Assembly: GCF_018687715.1 (NCBI RefSeq)
Contig: NC_056756.1
Coordinates: 40,396,480-40,460,479, forward strand
Source of the DNA: Carya illinoinensis
Taxonomy: Eukaryota > Streptophyta > Magnoliopsida > Fagales > Juglandaceae
Direction: 5' to 3'
Length of the DNA: 64,000 nucleotides
Numbering within the stretch: position 1 is the first letter of the stretch; every line of letters begins with the position of its first letter. Positions 58,946-64,000 of this stretch are shown piece after piece. Position numbers and translations under genes: made by a program. The notes beneath the pieces were generated by a model that was not told where the DNA came from, made no database searches, and was given only the letters and a program-made list of their open reading frames with translations.

Positions 58946-59166
58946 ATATATGCACAGAAAACCAGAAACTGACATGAAATTGAATTGAAACTCCAGAAAC
59001 CAAAACTAGTGACATCCAAATTAACATGCAGATACAAATTCCACCAAATCCAACTAAGTTAAGCCAAAACCACAAAACGCAAAAAACAAATCCCAGAAGT
59101 GACCAGAAATTACGCAAATTTAGCATCACAGAAAAATCTAAGCCAACCAGAGAAAACAAATATCAC

Positions 59167-59345
59167 CTTGCACGGATCAAGCCGCCTGCGAAATCCGAGA
59201 TCTCCCCGCCGATCCAGCAGCCGAAGAACCTAAAGATTCCCAAACAAGCCCTACTACCCAGACACTCCCTCTCTCTCGCTCTCTCTGAGCTTACCTCGCC
59301 ATTTATGTCTCTAAAACGCTGAGTCTCTCACTCTTGTGTGAGAAT
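59167..59345 (-). other. Putative 5'UTR exon of the F-box/kelch gene
   Basis: Downstream (minus strand) of the TATA box, about 175 bases of moderately GC-rich sequence with a GA-rich patch ('agagagagcgagagagg') lead to the donor at 59,167. It looks like a plant leader exon. Inferred only. Confidence 0.45.
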
Positions 59346-59800
59346 CTTATTCACACCACACGCGCGTATATATAGGCGGAGTGTTGGTGTTGTGGGGCGA
59401 GGAGAGGGAGGTGGATTTCATTGAGTTTGTTGGGCGGTTTTTGTTTTCATCCCATTGAATTGTATTGTTTTGTATCGTATAGAATTGAATTGGAAGCGAA
59501 TCGGGAGGGAATTGGGAAATCGGGTTTTGGTTCCTTCCTGCGCTTTCTCTCTCTCTTCTCTCTGCTTCTCCCACCACTCCCTCTCCTCTTTCTTTCTAAC
59601 GTTTCCTTCTTTGCTTCCTTTCCTCATTTTCTAAATTCTCTCTCTTTCCATTTCACCGCTTCCTTTCTTATTTTACTTCCTACTTCTCTCCATCTCTTTC
59701 TTTTTTATTCTCTCTCATTTTGATTATCACTCTTTTTTTCTTTTTAATCTATTCCTTCCATTCTTCTAAATTTTATAATTTTCTCTTCAATTTATATTAA
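59346..59800 (-). promoter_or_regulatory. Putative promoter of the F-box/kelch gene
   Basis: A clear TATA box 'cctatatatac' on the minus strand at 59,376-59,367, in a locally GC-richer setting, would place transcription start near 59,340. Further upstream (59,520-59,760) the minus strand is a long GA-rich tract, common in plant promoters. Confidence 0.5.
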
Positions 59801-61548
59801 ACTTATGTTCTTTTGTATTCTATATGTACGGATTAGCATTTCCATTTTTTATCCTCTTCCTCTTCCTCTTCCTCTTGTTCTTCCTCTCCCCATCCTCCTC
59901 CTCCTATTCTAATTATATCGATCAGCGGTGAATCCAATATTTTGCTTTGATGACTATAAAATTTTATTAAAATAATTAGGCAATTGATTTGACACTTTCT
60001 ATTAAAAACATTTTATATATTTTTTGTGAATTTTATTTATGTAATTGATTACGTCATTTTTTTAATATAAAATAATTATTTTAATTAATTATATTAATAA
60101 AATATGTAAAAATAACTCATTTACTAATCCTATGGACGAAGCATGTACAACAACATTATAGTTCAAAATTGATTGAAACAAGAAGACTCAAAAAGTTTTA
60201 TAGAGAAGCTGAAGGCCATTTGGTTCACAGTTTCCTATTTTGGCTTTGATGGTTGCGCTCTTGTTTTGGGTAGGAATAGGTTAGAGTGTGTTGACTTTCT
60301 TTTTTTTGTGGGTAAAAAACGTTTTTACAAATGTCTTGTCAAATTCTTTTAAAGAAGTTTTAAAGATCAGAGCAGTCAGTGAATTACTTAGATGATTGTC
60401 CCTCCTCTATTTGTCGATTGTCATGACTTCCTTTATATTGTTAAACTAGAATGCATATGCGAGACACTTGTACAGTACACCCCATCATCATAATCCTTTC
60501 CTCACAATCTACCAAAATCAGATTGGCACATGAGGCTCATGAACTTCCTTCGACACATATGAGCTCCACGCAGCATCACTTGCTAAAGCATTTTGCGCCG
60601 TTTCCACCAATCACGAGCAATTATCTTCTCGGCCAATACTTCTCCAACATACTTTCTTTTTCATCTCCTTCAGATCCTTTTTTTTTTTTTTTCTAAAGTT
60701 TTTTATGTCATTTTATAAATACGCCCAATATCCACTTTGTCTGTAGGCAACGTAAGATTTATTTCTCAACACTCTTTTTCACATACAGGCTAATATTTTT
60801 TTTTTAATTTTTGTCACGAGATAAGTAATGTGAGTCCCTATTGATTTTGTGGCAAGTTCTGATACTATAAAGAAATTCATAGACGTAACTAATCTAATAA
60901 AACCGTTTTAACTTGTCCTTTATCTTCTTTCCTCAAGCTACCTTCTAATTAACCTACGCAAAAGTACATAAAAAATAAAAATAAAAACACGCATAATATT
61001 CTAAGATATCAGCTGTATCCTCATTTTCTGAGAATACATTGATGGTACTCTTTATATTCAAAAAATCAAAATTCATAAAGATTAAAAATCTTCAACAACT
61101 TATATCTTAGAACAATTATATGTTATTGCCGGCATAACAATATAAATTTCGGCAAAACTTCTTATTTATTGATAAAAAATAATAATGTATATTCACTATC
61201 TCGTATAAAAATGCCGATAAACCAACCTTTTTAAGTGTGAACACCTTCTTATTGTGAAATTTCACCCGCATGCGCTCATGCAATATATACGTCAAAGAAA
61301 TGCGACAAGTGAATTAACGGAACAACCATCTAGACAACAACTAACTATGAGACTTGACCATTTAATTGGTATCATTTTCTTTTTTTAATTTTCTCTCTCG
61401 CATTGCGCATGCCTCTGCTGTTTTAATTTGGTGTGTTTATTAGCAGCTCCACTCTCTTCAATTTAATTAACACTTCATTATTAATAATACTATATAATCC
61501 ATTAATAAAAAATAAAAATAAAAAAAATAAAAAAAAAAACATGACAAG

Positions 61549-61579
<31 letters not shown>

Positions 61580-62600
61580 ACTACTGCATGTCGTTGTTGT
61601 TTTTTTTTTTTCTTTTATAACTAGAAACAGAACAAGAAGCTGTCGTAAAACGTAATACATGTTGTTCGCATGCAGTTTGTGAAAAAGATAAATAAAAGGA
61701 TAAATAAGATGCGAAAGAAACGTGTTGTTCTTTTTTTCTTCTTCTTTTTTACCCTAATATCAAACGGGAGAGATCATCATCAGAGAGATCTAGAGAGAGA
61801 GACTTCATATTCTTTATGACGTGGAAAAAAAAAAAACACTTTCCAAAAAGCTGTTTAGAAAATGCATTAAGGAATATATATTTAAGTGGCCTTTTTTTAT
61901 CGGTTGAAAGGATCGAATTATATATGGAAGCCAAATGCATGCGTTCTTCTTTCTTATTAGAAGAAAAAAAGGCGTATTAGGCGGGCATGCATGTATGTTT
62001 AGGACATGATGATGATGCATGCATGGGACTATGTCGACAATATTTATGTCTATGTGTTTGTACGTGTTTTTCATTGCTTTGTAAACATCATGTGCTGGGT
62101 TTTCTCTTAAAAGGGAGTTTAATTAATTATTGCGTCACTTTATTTAATTCCTTTTTGTTTTAAGAAATTGAAGTTAATTTGCTACGGCCTACATTCGTTT
62201 TCTAGCCCTTAAATGATCATGATCTTTACAAGTCTGTATGTTAATGATATACAGATCATACGCATATATATTAAAGAAATTTAATGACATTTATTGTTAT
62301 TCACGTGGGTTTCTACTCTTATAATATTATTAAATACTTAATATTAAATATTATTATAAGATATCCATATTTTATAGGTTTATGATCTTCCTCTCGTGAT
62401 AGATAATTTTAAAATAAAATTCGAACTGAAATTTTAAAGAATCATAATCCTGATCATTATACACTCGAAAAAGTTAAAGGTACATAAGATTTTATGATCA
62501 AGGCTTGATCAGTAATTTAATCCAGACCCTTAAGTGACTAGCTAGTTTAATGGTTAATTTCGAAGCTGAATTTTTTCTCTATCATAAAAGCATGTTCTAT
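59801..62600. other. AT-rich intergenic region, no gene recognised
   Basis: Low-complexity T- and A-rich sequence with a TCC repeat at 59,858-59,910, poly-T tracts and a (TA)n at 61,550-61,579. Short frames have no recognisable domains. Confidence 0.6.
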
Positions 62601-62609
62601 CATGTAAAG

Positions 62610-62960
62610 TGTTGGGTGGTCTTGAATCTCTCTCAATCTCAAAAGCTAGCTCAAGAGGTAGAATTTTTCTCACACTTATAAACTAATCACTAGCACATTC
62701 CACAACCGATGTAGAACAATCCTAACAGTCTCTCTTTTACACATCGAGCCCTAAGTTGAAGTAGCGACAATCCATTTCTTCCACAGACAATTGGGCTTGA
62801 AACTATTAATAAATTTGGGCTCTAATACCAATGTGAGCCAATGTGAGCTGCTCTTAAGCCTCTATCAATCTCAAAAGTTAGCTCAAGATATAAGATTTTC
62901 TCTCACACTTATAAACTAATTACCAACCCTTTACACAACCTATGTGAGATAACCCCAACA
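62610..62960 (-). mobile_element. Complete TRIM retrotransposon, second family, minus strand
   Basis: 351 bp: LTRs of 118 bp (62,610-62,727) and 119 bp (62,842-62,960), both TG...CA on the + strand, around a 114-bp internal part. Read on the minus strand, a primer-binding-site-like 'tggtattagagcc' (62,830-62,818) lies close to the 5' LTR, and a purine tract 'gtaaaagagagac' (62,740-62,728) touches the 3' LTR. Flanks 'taaag' / 'taaac' fit a 5-bp duplication with one change. LTR sequence differs from the family in the GTG gene. No coding capacity. Confidence 0.82.
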
Positions 62961-63167
62961 TAAACTATACTCAATTTCCAAAGTTTAGAGCATGGTCTTC
63001 CGCTCTTAGGAGCTCACATCAATGTATTATATATTTAGAGGTTTAATATATTTTCTTTTGTGTTTTTTTATAATAAATTATGCGGCATTATGTTGTGGTG
63101 CCACGTCAATAAAGTTATAAAAGAGGTAGGTTTCAGATAGCTCAATAACAAGCTTATTAGCTAAACT

Positions 63168-63352
63168 CAATTGGGTTTTGGTAGTAAGAAGTGCTGTGAA
63201 TAATAATGAATAAGTAATAATAAAATATTGAATAATAATAAAAAATAATGAATAGTAATAAAAATAAATGAAAAGTAATAATAAAATATGAATAGTAGTA
63301 AATATGCTGAGAATATCTAAAATAGTGCTTTCAGTACCCAGACCCAAATTGG
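63168..63352. mobile_element. MITE, family M1 copy 4
   Basis: Ends 'caattgggttttggtagt' and, reversed, 'ccaatttgggtctgggtact'; interior full of 'aataataaaatattgaat' and 'gaatagtag' words as in the other three copies. Confidence 0.6.
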
Positions 63353-64000
63353 ATCTGTTGAACTTCTTAGTCATGACAACCCAATAGATGTTGGGATTTT
63401 ATTTATTTATACTTAATAAATGAGAAATATTATTCATCATTTTTTTAATTAGTATAGTTTATCATTTTAATGCAACATTAAATTATTAAAAAATTATTTT
63501 TTTATTTTTTATTTTTACTAAATTGTCAATTGTTGAATGACACGTCAGAATGTGATAAAAGGATGTTGATGATTAAAAATATCACCATCAAAACTATTCT
63601 TCTGACTAAATATATGAGACGATTTATATATAACGTGATTGCGATGAATCTACAAGGGAACATTGAGGCAGGAAATGCATGGCTAGATTCTTGCTTGAAT
63701 TCCACACCATCCTGCAAATTGCTTGATTTCACTATTTATTTTTTATTTTTTTAATTTATCTGCCCTTTTTGGTTCGTGGGCTGCGATTGTATCCATTGAA
63801 AGTACAACTCAAGCCCAATTGATATTGATGAAGCCAATCCAAATTGGTAATTAGACCCCGAAAATTAACTTCGTTTGGGGGCCCATTATGTTGACACCAT
63901 TTGAAATCACAATTGCAAACACAAGGAATTCCATGTGGTTCCAAATTCCAATTTCTGGTCAAAACATTCTTACATCAGATGAGTGAACTAAACAACCATC
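63353..64000. other. Intergenic, no element recognised
   Basis: AT-rich up to about 63,760, then a more balanced stretch to the window end ('tcgtttgggggcccattatg'). Frames here have no recognisable domains; the end could be the edge of another repeat that continues beyond the window. Confidence 0.45.

Larger units (their letters stand above)
53155..59166 (-). other. Probable 5'UTR intron of the F-box/kelch gene
   Basis: On the minus strand a donor 'gtgcaag|gtgata' lies at 59,167/59,166, and a pyrimidine-rich acceptor 'ttctcattgaatag' ends at 53,155, 24 bases before the start codon. A 6.0-kb intron in the leader would join the TATA-bearing region to the coding exon. Contents: (GA)n at 53,441-53,474, poly-T/A tracts, (CT)n at 55,282-55,333, a 57-base C run, and a tandem array at 57,465-58,945. 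The stretches 53,500-55,280 and 56,100-57,460 show nothing I can classify. Inferred without transcripts. Confidence 0.55.

Noticed and set aside
59418..59723. Frames in the CT/GA-rich stretch upstream of the F-box gene
   Set aside because: Low-complexity Ser/Leu/Phe or Glu/Arg translations of a pyrimidine tract; better explained as promoter sequence.

Overview
This is a window of a plant nuclear genome, most likely a woody eudicot. The MITE families and the LINE 3' tails (short inverted repeats around GTTTGG.TA; tails reading 'gtacttgggc.atgcctatt' before a poly-A) look to me like those of Fagales such as walnut, pecan or oak. That taxon call is recognition, not a search result. Only two host protein genes are supported. 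Nearly everything else is retroelement-derived or AT-rich DNA without visible genes.

Layout. 1-2,900: decayed retroelement debris, one MITE and a minus-strand LINE 3' fragment that carries a zf-RVT and an RNase H domain. 2,940-10,690: one almost full-length, heavily mutated endogenous pararetrovirus (Caulimoviridae, petuvirus-like). It is linearised inside its coat-protein region and ends about 540 bp before the start codon of the next gene.

11,232-46,654 (+): a complete 13-exon gene for a GTG/GPHR protein (GPCR-type G protein, Golgi pH regulator family), 467 aa, all splice junctions GT-AG and in phase. The coding sequence is 1,404 nt but the gene spans 35.4 kb because introns 10 (7.2 kb) and 12 (15.0 kb) are packed with transposons. 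Small elements in the other introns include a SINE with target-site duplications (intron 5), a decayed TRIM (intron 3) and LINE 3' stubs. Intron 10 holds a tandem TRIM array (three LTRs, two internal regions) whose third LTR was split by a LINE. Intron 12 holds stacked LINEs in both orientations and two copies, in opposite orientation, of an ORF1-only 'half-LINE'. A 3'UTR intron just after the stop codon is likely and carries a TRIM solo LTR.

48,000-51,500: intergenic space between two convergent genes, with MITEs. 51,766-53,130 (-): an intronless coding region for an F-box/kelch protein of the At5g60570 type (454 aa). Its promoter and 5'UTR exon appear to lie 6 kb away near 59,167-59,370, separated by a 5'UTR intron that contains a tandem array of about 270-bp units, long simple repeats and a 57-base poly-C run. 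59,400-64,000: AT-rich flank with a second, minus-strand TRIM family member and a MITE.

The two host genes have unrelated roles: membrane/Golgi ion homeostasis or signalling, and an SCF ubiquitin-ligase adaptor. No operon-like logic applies. The interesting biology is in the transposons: nested insertions with readable target-site duplications, an ORF1-only LINE derivative, and two short LTR (TRIM) families.
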